A DNA stretch of 64,000 nucleotides, from the NCBI GenBank assembly GCA_049889915.1, contig JBMHCM010000063.1, positions 28,361-92,360 on the forward strand, in the 5' to 3' direction. The position numbers were made by a program, and so were the translations under genes. The stretch comes from UBA8337 sp049889915 (lineage in GTDB: Bacteria > Pseudomonadota > Alphaproteobacteria > RS24). This document shows positions 17,516-26,765 of this stretch, piece after piece; the stretch's first letter is position 1, and every line of letters starts with the position of its first letter. Under the pieces are notes generated by a model. It had not been told where the DNA came from and made no database searches. It saw only the letters and a list, made by a program, of their open reading frames with translations.

Positions 17516-20072
17516 TGCGCCCCGGCACGACAATGACTTTTTTGATCGGCTTGCCGTCAATGAACTTCTCCACTTGCGGGTCGGCCAAAGCGGCTGCCTC
17601 GACGGTCGCCGCATCGGCTTCTTTGGCGACGGTAATGTCACCGCGTTTTTTACCGCCGACTTGCACCGGCAGGGTAATCACATCTTCAACCAAAACGCTG
17701 TCATCGGCAACCGGCCAAGCGGCCTCGGCCAATAATCCGTCGCCGCCGAGTATCTCCCAACCGGTTTCGGCCAAATGCGGCACCATCGGCCCCAAAAGCT
17801 GCGCCAGCACACGCAAGCCATAGATATAGCAATGTTTGTCTTCAGCAGTCTCAGGCTGGAACGCCGACAAGGCATTGGTCAGCTCATACAATCGCGCCAC
17901 GGCGCGGTTAAAGCCAAGTGCCGCCAAATCATCACTGACCGCGGCAACGGCTTTTTGGCAGGCACGATAGAGGTCTAAAGCTTTTTTTTGCTCGCCAGCC
18001 GGCGGGCCGGAAGCGATATCGGCATCACCAACCAAGGCGCGCGCGCCATCAAACAGGCGCCACACACGGTTGATGAAGCGCCAGGCCCCTTCAATGCCGT
18101 CTTGTGTCCATTGAACATCGCGCTCCGGCGGGCTGTCGGACAGCATAAACCAACGCGCTGTGTCGGCGCCGTAACGAGCGATAATATCATCCGGGTCGAC
18201 AACATTTTTCTTCGACTTGGACATTTTCTCAATGCCGCCAATCGTAACTGCGATATTTTCGTCATCGGCCAGGACGGCATCTTTTTCGCGGCGGATAATT
18301 TCTTGCGGTGCCAGCCATTGCCCGTCCGGATGTTTATAGGTCTCGTGATTGACCATGCCTTGGGTGAACAGACCGTCAAACGGCTCTTTGACGCTTAAAT
18401 GGCCGGTAATTTGCATGGCGCGGGCATAAAACCGCGCATAAAGCAGATGCAAAATCGCATGCTCAATGCCGCCAATATATTGGTCAACCGGCAGCCAATA
18501 ATCGACCGCCTGTTTGTCGGTCGGGCTGTCTTCGGCCAGTCCGGCAAAGCGGGCAAAATACCAAGAGCTGTCAATAAAAGTGTCAAATGTGTCGGTCTCG
18601 CGCTGTGCTGCCGCGCCGCAAGACGGGCAATCGACATGTTTCCAGCTCGGGTGATGATCAAGCGGATTGCCCGGCTTTTCAAAACTCACATCATCCGGCA
18701 ATGTCACCGGCAGCTCGGCGCGCGGCACCGGCACCGTGCCGCAAGACGGGCAATGAATTACCGGTATTGGGCAGCCCCAATAACGTTGCCGCGACACACC
18801 CCAATCGCGCAAGCGGAAGTTGACCTTACGGTGCCCCAAACCTTGCGCCTCAAATTGGTCAATTATCTGCGCCCGTGCGGCTTGTGGGGTCAGCCCATCC
18901 AATGGGCCGGAATTGACCATCACCCCATCGCCCGTATAGGCGGTGTCGGTGACGGCTAAACCCGCCTCATCTTTTGGCCGCACCACAGTGCGCACCGGCA
19001 AGTCATATTTTAGCGCGAAATCCAAATCGCGCTGGTCATGCGCCGGACAGGCGAAAATCGCGCCGGTGCCATAGCCCATCAACACGAAATTGGCGATATA
19101 GACCGGCAGTTGCCAATCTGCATCAAGCGGGTGGGAAACTTTCAGGCCGGTATCAAAGCCAAGCTTTTCACCGGCTTCTATATCAGCCTCGGATGTGCCG
19201 CGCCGCGCGCATTCGGCGCGAAAGGCTGCCAAATCGGCATTGCCCTCGGCCAGCTGCAAGGCCAGCGGGTGGTCCGGTGAAATGGCGCAAAAACTGGCGC
19301 CATATAATGTATCCGGCCGAGTAGTGTAAATTTCCAAAGCGGAAAAATCACCGACCGGTTCAGTCAGCCGGAAAGAGCAAGCCAGCCCTTCCGAACGGCC
19401 GATCCAATTGGCTTGCATCAGGCGGACTTTTTCCGGCCAGCGTTCCAGCCCGTCCAGCGCGCTCAGCAGCTCATCGGCATGTTCGGAGATTTTCAAAAAC
19501 CATTGCGTCAGTCTTTTCTGCTCAACCGGCGCACCGGAACGCCAGCCCTTGCCGTCAATCACTTGCTCATTGGCCAATACGGTTTGGTCAACCGGGTCCC
19601 AATTGACCACGCTTTCGCGCCGATCGACCAAATCGGCATCGAGGAAATCCAAAAACATCGCTTGTTCATGGGCGTAATAGCTCGGATCGCAAGTGGCGAA
19701 TTCACGGCTCCAATCAATCGACAGGCCAAGCTTTTTCAGCTGCCCACGCATGGCGTCAATATTGCCATAGGTCCAACTGCCCGGATGGGTGCCTTTTTCC
19801 ATCGCCGCATTTTCGGCCGGCATGCCAAATGCATCCCAGCCCATTGGGTGCAGTACGTTAAAGCCTTGCGCTTTTTTGAAACGTGCCACCACATCGCCCA
19901 TGGCATAATTGCGCACATGGCCCATATGAATGCGCCCCGACGGATAGGGAAACATTTCCAACACATAATATTTCGGGCGGTCGGTATCGGCGTCTCCGGC
20001 AGCGAAACAATCGGCATCCTCCCAAGCCGATTGCCAACGCGCCTCATGGGCCGATGGCTCATATTGCGTCAT
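17496..20072 (-). CDS. leuS: Leucyl-tRNA synthetase
   Basis: This 858-residue class I synthetase charges tRNA-Leu. The HIGH motif appears as HMGH at 49-52 (SGRIHMGHVRNYAMGD), the CP1 editing domain follows with the threonine-rich segment YTTRPDTLYGASF, zinc-type Cys pairs are seen in CPSCGTVPVPR and CPSCGAAAQ, and KMSKS lies in IEKMSKSKKNVVDPDD near residue 618. Full length. It leads the operon leuS-lptE-holA. Confidence 0.97.
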   Translation of the reverse strand: MTQYEPSAHEARWQSAWEDADCFAAGDADTDRPKYYVLEMFPYPSGRIHMGHVRNYAMGDVVARFKKAQGFNVLHPMGWDAFGMPAENAAMEKGTHPGSWTYGNIDAMRGQLKKLGLSIDWSREFATCDPSYYAHEQAMFLDFLDADLVDRRESVVNWDPVDQTVLANEQVIDGKGWRSGAPVEQKRLTQWFLKISEHADELLSALDGLERWPEKVRLMQANWIGRSEGLACSFRLTEPVGDFSALEIYTTRPDTLYGASFCAISPDHPLALQLAEGNADLAAFRAECARRGTSEADIEAGEKLGFDTGLKVSHPLDADWQLPVYIANFVLMGYGTGAIFACPAHDQRDLDFALKYDLPVRTVVRPKDEAGLAVTDTAYTGDGVMVNSGPLDGLTPQAARAQIIDQFEAQGLGHRKVNFRLRDWGVSRQRYWGCPIPVIHCPSCGTVPVPRAELPVTLPDDVSFEKPGNPLDHHPSWKHVDCPSCGAAAQRETDTFDTFIDSSWYFARFAGLAEDSPTDKQAVDYWLPVDQYIGGIEHAILHLLYARFYARAMQITGHLSVKEPFDGLFTQGMVNHETYKHPDGQWLAPQEIIRREKDAVLADDENIAVTIGGIEKMSKSKKNVVDPDDIIARYGADTARWFMLSDSPPERDVQWTQDGIEGAWRFINRVWRLFDGARALVGDADIASGPPAGEQKKALDLYRACQKAVAAVSDDLAALGFNRAVARLYELTNALSAFQPETAEDKHCYIYGLRVLAQLLGPMVPHLAETGWEILGGDGLLAEAAWPVADDSVLVEDVITLPVQVGGKKRGDITVAKEADAATVEAAALADPQVEKFIDGKPIKKVIVVPGRIVNIVI

Positions 20073-20081
20073 GTAAACGTC

Positions 20082-20663
20082 CTAGCGCGCAGTGCGGCGG
20101 GCCAAGGCGAAATCGCGGGCCCGCGTCAAAATGATATTTTCCATTTGCCGTTCGGCGCGCGGCGAGGCAGCCAAGCCGGTCCAGCGATTATTGCGCCATT
20201 TTTCACGGAAAATAGAAACCCGCAGCGCATCGGCGCGCAGTTCCAAACCGGTCAGCACAATATTGATTTTCACCCGTTCATTGGCGGCACCCGGGTCATT
20301 ATACCAATCGGTGATAATCGTGCCGCCCATCGGGTCGGCCGCCGCCAAGGGCATAAAGCGGATGGTGTCCAAAGCGGCGCGCCATAAATCGCTATTGACG
20401 GCCAGCCCTTGCGGCAGGCTGTCTTGTGTTTGGGTGGAAGCTTCTTCACCTTGCGGTCCTGCGGTCTCGGCTTTTTTATCATCTTTAAAAAAGCTGAAAT
20501 TGTCGAGAAACGAGCCGCTTTCTTCATTTGCGCCATTTGACAAGTCGGGATAATCGGCCTCGGTCGTCAGATTGGCGCAAGCTGCCAATGAACCCGCCAA
20601 TAAGGCGGCCAGAAGCGGTTTGGCCAATTTGGCAGTCAGCGATGTCGGTTTAGCAAAGCCCAT
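20082..20663 (-). CDS. DUF3576 lipoprotein
   Basis: This 193-residue protein has a lipoprotein signal ending in LLAGSLAAC (Cys29) and a conserved C-terminal domain beginning at LAVNSDLWRAALDTIRFMPL, the DUF3576 pattern. Its function is unknown; the signal places it in the cell envelope. It stands 9 bp upstream of leuS on the same strand, a neighbourhood kept in other alphaproteobacteria. GGAG lies 7 bases before the ATG. Confidence 0.85.
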   Translation of the reverse strand: MGFAKPTSLTAKLAKPLLAALLAGSLAACANLTTEADYPDLSNGANEESGSFLDNFSFFKDDKKAETAGPQGEEASTQTQDSLPQGLAVNSDLWRAALDTIRFMPLAAADPMGGTIITDWYNDPGAANERVKINIVLTGLELRADALRVSIFREKWRNNRWTGLAASPRAERQMENIILTRARDFALARRTAR

Positions 20664-20800
20664 AGGAAACTCCGGAAAAAAGTCTGCTCAATTCATATGA
20701 AACGCGGCGGCAGATGTAAAGGCTGGATAGAAGATAAACGCCGCGAAAAACAGTGTAACAGCGAGAGGTTTTGCGCCGCTAAGCGTCTTCAGCCTGCGGC

Positions 20801-21358
20801 TCAATCAGTGCTGGCAAAAGCACTGATCGCAGCAAAGCCGGCAAACACCGTACAGCTTGGGTCAAGCCGCGCCATTTTGGCGGCGCTCATGCCGCCCAGC
20901 GCAATGGGCGTGAGTTGCAAGGCTAAGGCCTGGCGGGCCAAGCCCTGCGCCCGTATCACCCCCAAAGGCGTGGCGCTCGGGTGGCTGGCCGTGGCAAATA
21001 TCGGCGACAGCAAAACGCTGCGACAGCCGGCCCGTTGGGCCTGCAGTAATTCGCGGCGATTATGCACGGCCGCACTGTCGGGCACCGCGCCGCAACGCAA
21101 AGCCGGTCGCGCCAATTGATAAGACGGGCAATGAAAGCCGACTTTCAGCCGCGCCGCGAGTTTGGCATCGCCGGCCACCGCGAAACTGACACCAAAGCGA
21201 CGGCACAAATCGCGCATCGCTTCGGCCAAGCCGAGCCTGTCAGGCGTATCATAATCGCGCAGAATGCACGCCGTCGGCCGCGCCTTGGCGATGATTGTTG
21301 GCCAATCGGGGCAACGCACGGCGTCGGAGAGGAAATAGCGCTGGGGAAAAGAAGTCAT
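20801..21358 (-). CDS. Thiamine-phosphate synthase-like (ThiE/TenI superfamily) protein
   Basis: This 185-residue TIM-barrel protein resembles ThiE/TenI. LLSPIFATASHPSATPLGV matches the phosphate-loop region of ThiE (VSPVFxTxSHP), and PIALGGMSAAKMARL matches the second phosphate-binding loop. It is shorter than most ThiE enzymes (about 210 residues), and no other thi genes are near. It may be a TenI-like protein rather than a working synthase. An inverted repeat with 9 bp arms (20804-20812 and 20819-20827) sits at its 3' end. Confidence 0.75.
   Translation of the reverse strand: MTSFPQRYFLSDAVRCPDWPTIIAKARPTACILRDYDTPDRLGLAEAMRDLCRRFGVSFAVAGDAKLAARLKVGFHCPSYQLARPALRCGAVPDSAAVHNRRELLQAQRAGCRSVLLSPIFATASHPSATPLGVIRAQGLARQALALQLTPIALGGMSAAKMARLDPSCTVFAGFAAISAFASTD
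20804..20827 (-). repeat. Inverted repeat at the 3' end of the ThiE-like gene
   Basis: ATCAGTGCT and AGCACTGAT form a perfect 9 bp stem with a 6-base loop immediately before the stop codon. No T-tract follows on the minus strand, so it is not a standard terminator; it may stabilise the mRNA end. Confidence 0.4.
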
Positions 21359-21476
21359 GGCGATGATTGAAAATTGCTATACTGCCCCCACATTAACCGA
21401 TAATCACCGCGCCACAACCGGCCGGCTGACCCGTCAAAGCCTAAAGTTTAACAAAGACACCGCCAGAGAGCCGAGA

Positions 21477-22169
21477 ATGACCGATATGCCAGCCGACCAC
21501 TCAGTCGAGAGTGCTGCCGACAAATTAGCGCATGTTCAAGCCGAAATGGCTGCCGCCGCGCAAGCCGCCGGGCGGCGCGCCGATGAGGTCATCCTGTTGG
21601 CCGTGTCGAAAACCAAGCCGGTCGAAGAGATCGAGCCCTTTATCGCCGCCGGTCACCGTCATTTTGCTGAAAACCGCGTGCAGGAGGCGGCGGAAAAATG
21701 GCCGGCCCTGCAACAAGCGCATGGCGATATTGAATTGCACCTCATCGGCTCGTTGCAAAGCAACAAGACCAAGCAGGCGGTGGATTTGTTCGATGTCATT
21801 CACACGCTTGATCGCGCCAAATTGGCGCGCAAATTGGCCGAGTTCAAAGATCGGCCCGATTTTCCCAAGCTGTTTATCCAAGTCAATACCGGCGCTGAGC
21901 CGCAAAAAGCCGGCATTGAACCGGAGCACTTGGCCGATTTTCATGCGCTGTGTCGCGATTTGGGGCTGACAATTGACGGCTTGATGTGCATTCCACCGAT
22001 TGATGAGGCGGCAGGTCCGCATTTCGCGCTTTTGGGCAAGCTGGCGGCCCTAATCGGCGTTGAACAGCTCTCCATGGGCATGACGGCCGATTATCCCAAA
22101 GCCATTGGATTGGGGGCCAGCCATATTCGCGTCGGGACACAATTATTCGGCGCCCGCCAAAAGCCATAA
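21477..22169 (+). CDS. YggS/PLPBP family pyridoxal-phosphate homeostasis protein
   Basis: This 230-residue protein has the PLP lysine K45 in LLAVSKTKP, then HFAENRVQEAAEKW and LHLIGSLQSNK, and ends with the phosphate-binding LSMGMTADYPKAI and RVGTQLFGAR. The family buffers PLP; it has no known catalytic activity. The start at 21477 (after GAGAGCC) gives the family length, whereas the in-frame extension to 21357 overlaps the promoter region. It diverges from the ThiE-like gene. Confidence 0.9.
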   Translation: MTDMPADHSVESAADKLAHVQAEMAAAAQAAGRRADEVILLAVSKTKPVEEIEPFIAAGHRHFAENRVQEAAEKWPALQQAHGDIELHLIGSLQSNKTKQAVDLFDVIHTLDRAKLARKLAEFKDRPDFPKLFIQVNTGAEPQKAGIEPEHLADFHALCRDLGLTIDGLMCIPPIDEAAGPHFALLGKLAALIGVEQLSMGMTADYPKAIGLGASHIRVGTQLFGARQKP

Positions 22170-22195
22170 GTCCAAAAAAGCGGCTACTTGCGAAT

Positions 22196-22744
22196 TTATT
22201 GCGGGCCTTCGGTAATCTCTACCAGACAACCCGGCCGGGCATGGCGGACAATGAAGCGCAGCGTTGCAAAGCTGACGGCGATGCAGCCCAGGGTCGGCTG
22301 GAAGTTTTTTTTCTGGAAATGCAAAAAAATCGCGCTCCCTTGGCCGGCTTGCGGCGGATCGTCATTATGGCCCAGCGTAAAAAACCCGTCATACAGGCCG
22401 TCATGCCGCCACAAACGCTCGTGACTGGCGGCAAATGGACGCCTGATCGGCCGATTATAGGCGTTATGAGTCGGCGCATCGCACCAGCCGCTTTTCTGCT
22501 GAATTTGATGCGTTTCAAAGGCGGTTTCAGGGCTCTGCAACCGGTCGGGGCGGTACCAAAATTGCCGTAAGGGGAAAACCCCCAAAGGGGTTGCCCGATC
22601 GCCTTCTTTTTTGGCCTTGCTGACGCCGGCCGCCCCCAAAGCGCAACGCGCCCGATGCGGCCCAAAGCGCAATACGCCGTGATGCGCTTGCGCACCGGTC
22701 GGGTGCACGCGAATGATTTGTCGAAAACGGGGCGCATGGCTCAT
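22196..22744 (-). CDS. L,D-transpeptidase (YkuD domain) family protein
   Basis: This 182-residue protein carries the catalytic core of YkuD-type L,D-transpeptidases: H142 in IFLHFQKK and the nucleophile C154 in PTLGCIAVS, close to the [S/T]xGC motif. Early residues 48-60 (GDRATPLGVFPL) match the domain start. No signal peptide or membrane segment is visible in this reading, so how it reaches peptidoglycan is unclear. It belongs to the short single-domain group common in alphaproteobacteria. Confidence 0.82.
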   Translation of the reverse strand: MSHAPRFRQIIRVHPTGAQAHHGVLRFGPHRARCALGAAGVSKAKKEGDRATPLGVFPLRQFWYRPDRLQSPETAFETHQIQQKSGWCDAPTHNAYNRPIRRPFAASHERLWRHDGLYDGFFTLGHNDDPPQAGQGSAIFLHFQKKNFQPTLGCIAVSFATLRFIVRHARPGCLVEITEGPQ

Positions 22745-22854
22745 GCCGCTAGGCTGGGCTTATTTGTTGGGCTTTTCAACCATGCTGACGGTCTGAAAAC
22801 CCCTCTTGTTCATGGATGAAAATTTCGGCACTGTCGGTTGGTAAAGGAGTGCTT

Positions 22855-23544
22855 ATGGCCAGCCGACATAAGATTTTATTGGTCGAGGATGATGATAATT
22901 TGGTCGAGGTGCTCGACGAACAATTATCCTTGCATGATGAATTTGTGTTGGCCCGCGAAGAAACGGCGCGCGGCGCGCTCGATCGATTGGCGCAAGAAAA
23001 TTTTGATTTGATCTTGATGGATGTTGGCTTGCCCGACCAAGACGGACGCGAGACATGCAAAAAATTGCGCGGCACCGGTCTGGCGACGCCGATCATTATG
23101 CTGACCGGTGCAGCCAGCGATGCCGATACGATTTTGGGCCTCGATGCCGGGGCCAATGATTACGTGACCAAGCCGTTTCGCTTTGGTGTCTTATTGGCCC
23201 GCATGCGGGCGCAATTGCGCCAACATCAAAATTCCGAAGCGGCGGAAATCACCATCGGCCCGTATTTGTTTCGCCCGGCCACCAAAACGCTGGAGCCGCA
23301 AAGCGGTGGCGACAAGGTGCGGCTGACCGAAAAAGAAAGCAATATTTTGAAGTTTCTGCACCGCGCCGATGGCAGCGCGGTGGCGCGTGAGACATTGTTG
23401 CATGAAGTGTGGGGCTATAATGCGCAAGTCTCGACGCATACTTTGGAAACGCATATTTATCGGCTGCGGCAAAAAATTGAGGCCGATCCGTCAGACGCCC
23501 AATTATTGCTGACCGAAGAAGGCGGCTATCGCCTCGCGCGGTGA
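22855..23544 (+). CDS. OmpR/PhoB-type response regulator without a neighbouring kinase
   Basis: This 229-residue regulator has a receiver domain (acidic pocket E11-D12-D13, phospho-acceptor D56 in LILMDVGLP, K107 in TKPFRF) and a C-terminal winged helix (residues about 132-229) with LETHIYRLRQKIE as the recognition region. AAGGAG precedes the chosen ATG by 6 bases. No histidine kinase lies next to it, so its partner and signal are unknown. Confidence 0.9.
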   Translation: MASRHKILLVEDDDNLVEVLDEQLSLHDEFVLAREETARGALDRLAQENFDLILMDVGLPDQDGRETCKKLRGTGLATPIIMLTGAASDADTILGLDAGANDYVTKPFRFGVLLARMRAQLRQHQNSEAAEITIGPYLFRPATKTLEPQSGGDKVRLTEKESNILKFLHRADGSAVARETLLHEVWGYNAQVSTHTLETHIYRLRQKIEADPSDAQLLLTEEGGYRLAR

Positions 23545-23575
23545 AACGCCGCGATTATCCCCGCCAGTTCAAAGC

Positions 23576-23618
23576 GGCCCAAAATGGGCCTCTTACCTAT
23601 AACGGCCCAAAATGGGCC
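23576..23618. terminator. Tandem duplicated hairpin between convergent genes
   Basis: The 15-mer GGCCCAAAATGGGCC occurs at 23576-23590 and again at 23604-23618, a 28 bp period. Each copy folds into a 6 bp GC-rich stem with a 3-base loop. The right copy encodes the last residues of the thioesterase gene (HFGP). They probably act as a two-way transcription barrier between the regulator and the thioesterase, although no long T-tract is present. Confidence 0.5.
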
Positions 23619-24106
23619 TGTGCCTGCGTATCGATCGGATAGCCTTCAGCATAGGCGGGCGGCATGCGGCAGGCTTTGCCGGTTGAAATTTGCATGGCGG
23701 CAAAGCGCGTCACCCCGCTGGCCAGCGTGATGTCACGCTCGACCGATTGCATGATAAAGCGGCGGCTCAGCCGCAGCCGCCCGTCATTTTCGACCAGCCA
23801 AGTGGCGATGGCGACCGTCTCATCGGGCAGGGCGGCGGCGTGATAATCCAATTCGTGACGGACCACCACAAAGCCGCAATCATGGGTTTCAAAAGCGGCG
23901 AAATCAAAGCCCAATGCTTTTGAGTGGGCCCAGGCACAACGCGCCATCCAGCCCAAATAAACGACATTATTGACGTGTTTGAAGTCATCAATATCGCTTG
24001 GCTTGACGGCAATCGGCAAAATGAATTGCGGCGCCAGCGGCCATGACAGACCGGCCAGACGCGCGTCGGATAAGGCTGCAAATGTATCAGAGAAAACACC
24101 AGACAT
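23597..24106 (-). CDS. 4-hydroxybenzoyl-CoA thioesterase family (hotdog-fold) acyl-CoA thioesterase
   Basis: This 169-residue hotdog-fold protein has the 4HBT signature PSDIDDFKHVNNVVYLGWM near residues 37-55, with the catalytic-type Asp in that segment. The start at 24106 is preferred because AGGG stands 7 bases upstream; a GTG two codons earlier is too close. The substrate is not predictable; the family includes YbgC- and FcbC-like enzymes. It is divergent from the PaaI-type thioesterase. Confidence 0.85.
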   Translation of the reverse strand: MSGVFSDTFAALSDARLAGLSWPLAPQFILPIAVKPSDIDDFKHVNNVVYLGWMARCAWAHSKALGFDFAAFETHDCGFVVVRHELDYHAAALPDETVAIATWLVENDGRLRLSRRFIMQSVERDITLASGVTRFAAMQISTGKACRMPPAYAEGYPIDTQAQAHFGPL

Positions 24107-24221
24107 GAGCACACCCTAACCCGCTTATCTCGATGCGCCAAGTATGGCGTCTCCCCATGCAGTACCTTGAATTCACCGGCCAGTCTGCGTAGGCTTTCGC
24201 AAAACCAGTGGAGGCGTAAAA

Positions 24222-24746
24222 ATGGAACACAGCACAATCAATGTCAGCCTGTTGGGAACGGCGCGCGACACATATGTCACCGATCCGGCGCAATGGCCGC
24301 CCAATGTCAAAGCGGCGCATGAAAAGCCGTCCCCCAGCTCAGCTCATTTGGGGCTGGAATTATTGGCTGTCGACCAAGCGGCCGGACGGGTTGAGATGGC
24401 GTTCAATGCCGAACCGCATTTGTGCAATAAATGGGGCGGCATTCAGGGTGGCAATGTCGCCGCCATGTTGGATGATGCCATGGCATTTGCCATTGGCCTC
24501 AATCTCGATTGGGGACAAATTTCCCCGACCTTGGAATTGAAAGTATCGATGATGGCACCGGCCCGGCCGGGGCGCATTTATGCCATTGGTCGGGTGGTGC
24601 GGCGCGGCCGGTCGGTCGGTTTTGTTGAAGGCGAATTATATGATGCTGAAGGCCGTCTCTTGGCCGCCGGCTCGTCGACGGCCAATTTTGTCACGCTGAA
24701 AAAGAAGCCAAGCGATAAAGCCGCAAGCGATAAAGGAGCCGCATGA
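24222..24746 (+). CDS. PaaI family thioesterase (hotdog fold)
   Basis: This 174-residue protein shows the PaaI hotdog pattern, with HLCNKWGGIQGGNVAAMLDDAMAFAI (about residues 66-91) and the strand GRVVRRGRSVGFVEGELYDAEGRLLAAG. The GGAGG site lies 9 bases before the ATG. It overlaps the next gene by 4 bp (ATGA). It likely hydrolyses an acyl-CoA; no phenylacetate genes are nearby. Confidence 0.85.
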   Translation: MEHSTINVSLLGTARDTYVTDPAQWPPNVKAAHEKPSPSSAHLGLELLAVDQAAGRVEMAFNAEPHLCNKWGGIQGGNVAAMLDDAMAFAIGLNLDWGQISPTLELKVSMMAPARPGRIYAIGRVVRRGRSVGFVEGELYDAEGRLLAAGSSTANFVTLKKKPSDKAASDKGAA

Positions 24747-25336
24747 TGGCGCATCTCCCGATTGCAGATGAAGCTGCCTTGGCGGCCGTGCAAGATGAGT
24801 TGGCGCTGGCCGCCGCCGTTATGGGCTTCGAGGCCAATTCGCTGAAAATCATGGCCCATCGGCCGGAAATCCTGCGCGGTTTTTTGGCCCTCTCGGCACC
24901 GATATTGGGCCCCGATGCCGCGCTTGACCCGGGCCTGCGGCAGATGATCGCTCATATTGCCAGCGCCGCCGCCGGTTGCGCCTATTGCCAAGCCCATACA
25001 GCGCATGGGGCGGCTCATCGCGGCGTCGAGAGCGAAAAAATTGACGCGCTGTGGTCTTACGAAACCAGCCCCCTTTTCTCGGATGCGGAGCGCGCCGCCC
25101 TGGCTTTGGCGCAAGCTTCCGCCAGCCACCCCAATCAGGCCACGCAGGCACATTTTGACGCTTTGCAGCCGCATTTCAGCCATTCTGAGCAGGCTGAGAT
25201 TGTCGCCGTCATTGCCCTGTTCGGCTTCCTCAATCGCTGGAATGACACATTGGCCACGACACTGGAGGACAGTCCGCTGGCCTTTGCCGAAGCGCATTTG
25301 GCACCGCGCGGCTGGAAATCTGACCGTCACAAATAA
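24743..25336 (+). CDS. Carboxymuconolactone decarboxylase / AhpD-like protein
   Basis: This 197-residue helical protein has the AhpD-type redox motif C79-AY-C82 followed by His85 and His88, within GCAYCQAHTAHGA. The family is mostly peroxidase-linked rather than a true decarboxylase. It is translationally coupled to the upstream thioesterase and followed 10 bp later by a DUF3422 gene, so the three form one operon. Confidence 0.85.
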   Translation: MMAHLPIADEAALAAVQDELALAAAVMGFEANSLKIMAHRPEILRGFLALSAPILGPDAALDPGLRQMIAHIASAAAGCAYCQAHTAHGAAHRGVESEKIDALWSYETSPLFSDAERAALALAQASASHPNQATQAHFDALQPHFSHSEQAEIVAVIALFGFLNRWNDTLATTLEDSPLAFAEAHLAPRGWKSDRHK

Positions 25337-25346
25337 TATTAGGGGC

Positions 25347-26672
25347 ATGACCGAGACAATTGGCGGTAGCCCCAAACCGATAGCGACACAAAATGCACAG
25401 CATAAGTCGCAGCATAAGTCGCACCATAAATCACAGTGGCGCCTCAACCAGGTAACCGATGAGCTGAATGCGCGCCCGTTTCCGCGCTTTGGCTTACCGA
25501 CAGCGATTTTTCGCCTGTGCCTGTCGGGCGATGGCGGATTTGCTTCACTGCAAAACATTTTGGCGACGCATTTGCCCGAATTGGACTGGCAAGACGCAGC
25601 GGCCAATCGGCTGATGCGCGGTCGCCGTGATGCGGTGCAATATAATATTGAGCGGCACACGGAATTCGTGTCGCTGACATTAATCGATGAAACCCCGGAC
25701 GGGGCCGGGCAATCGGCGGCGCGGCACTTGCCCGATGAGTGGCTGAGCGCCATTGACGCTGAAATTGTTGTGGCGGTAGATTGCCAATGCAGCGCCCGCG
25801 GCGCGGCCCGCGAAAGCTGGACCTGCGCCAGTCGCCTTGAGGGCGGTTTGGTCGATGCGTATTTCGATTTCAAAATCGCCGAGGATGGGCATACGAAAAT
25901 TGCCTTGGATTTCGCCGCCGAGGCCGATATGCGCGACATTGGCCGTATCGCCCTGCAAGTGGTGGAGATTGAAACCTATCGCTCATTTGCCGCTTTGGGT
26001 TTGCCGCAGGCGCGCAGCACCCAAGCGCGGCTGGTCGATATTGCCAATCGGGTGCCGGCCGATGGCGAAGCGCTGTTGACCGATGACAGCGCCGGCGATG
26101 CGGCGGCGGCCAAACGCTTTGCCAGCCTCAGCGGTCTGGCCGGTGAGTTGGAGACCATTTGGCGCGAAACCTCGTTCCGCTTTTCGGCTTGTGAGGCCTA
26201 TTGGGCCTTGGTGCAAGCGCGCTTGGCGTCGCTGCAAGAAACCGCTTTGGACAATCGCATTACCGTCGGTGGGTTCTTGCAACGCCGCCTGTCACCGGCC
26301 ATTGCCACTTATGTCTCGACCGAAAAACGCCGCCATGATTTGGCCGACCAAGTGGGCAATATGACCTCGCTTTTGCAAACCCGTATTGAATTGGGCTTGC
26401 AGCGGCAAAATGCCGATTTGCTGGCCTCGCTCAATCAAGCGGCGGCGCGGCAATTGCGCTTACAGCACACGGTGGAAGGCGTCTCGACCGTGGCGATTTC
26501 TTATTATCTGGTCAATTTGCTGGGCTATCCGTTGGATTGGGCATTGGCCAATCTGCCGCCGGCCCTGGCGACGTTGAACCCGCTCGTGGCGCAATCCGCT
26601 TTGGTGGCCATCACCGTGCCGTTGGTTTGGGTCAGCATTCGCCGCCTGTTACGCGCCAGCATCGACCGGTAA
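25347..26672 (+). CDS. DUF3422 family membrane protein
   Basis: This 441-residue protein matches DUF3422, starting its conserved part at NARPFPRFGLPTAIFRL and containing RYVDIA-like and TQARLVDIANRVPADGEAL segments. A coiled region near residues 320-370 precedes a C-terminal membrane stretch with two hydrophobic helices (YYLVNLLGYPL and LVAQSALVAITVPLVWVSI). Its function is unknown. Near the N-terminus, three 12 bp repeats (25401-25436) encode HKSQ-HKSH-HKSQ. AGGGG precedes the ATG. Confidence 0.82.
   Translation: MTETIGGSPKPIATQNAQHKSQHKSHHKSQWRLNQVTDELNARPFPRFGLPTAIFRLCLSGDGGFASLQNILATHLPELDWQDAAANRLMRGRRDAVQYNIERHTEFVSLTLIDETPDGAGQSAARHLPDEWLSAIDAEIVVAVDCQCSARGAARESWTCASRLEGGLVDAYFDFKIAEDGHTKIALDFAAEADMRDIGRIALQVVEIETYRSFAALGLPQARSTQARLVDIANRVPADGEALLTDDSAGDAAAAKRFASLSGLAGELETIWRETSFRFSACEAYWALVQARLASLQETALDNRITVGGFLQRRLSPAIATYVSTEKRRHDLADQVGNMTSLLQTRIELGLQRQNADLLASLNQAAARQLRLQHTVEGVSTVAISYYLVNLLGYPLDWALANLPPALATLNPLVAQSALVAITVPLVWVSIRRLLRASIDR
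25401..25436 (+). repeat. Three in-frame 12 bp tandem repeats (HKSQ units)
   Basis: The units CATAAGTCGCAG, CATAAGTCGCAC and CATAAATCACAG follow each other directly. They encode a His/Lys/Ser-rich stretch before the conserved DUF3422 domain, a likely recent slippage expansion. Confidence 0.8.
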
Positions 26673-26707
26673 ACGCCTCACTTGCGGGCCGGTCATTCGG
26701 CTGCAGC

Positions 26708-26734
26708 AAAAAGGCCGCCCCAGCGGACGGCCTT
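26708..26734 (-). terminator. Rho-independent terminator of the small lipoprotein gene
   Basis: On the minus strand AAGGCCG and CGGCCTT form a 7 bp stem around a 10-base loop, followed directly by TTTTT. It lies 32 bases past the lipoprotein stop codon. The DUF3422 gene ends 35 bases to its left on the other strand. Confidence 0.75.
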
Positions 26735-26765
26735 CTCAAGACTTGTCTGTTCTGCTTTGGGGCGC

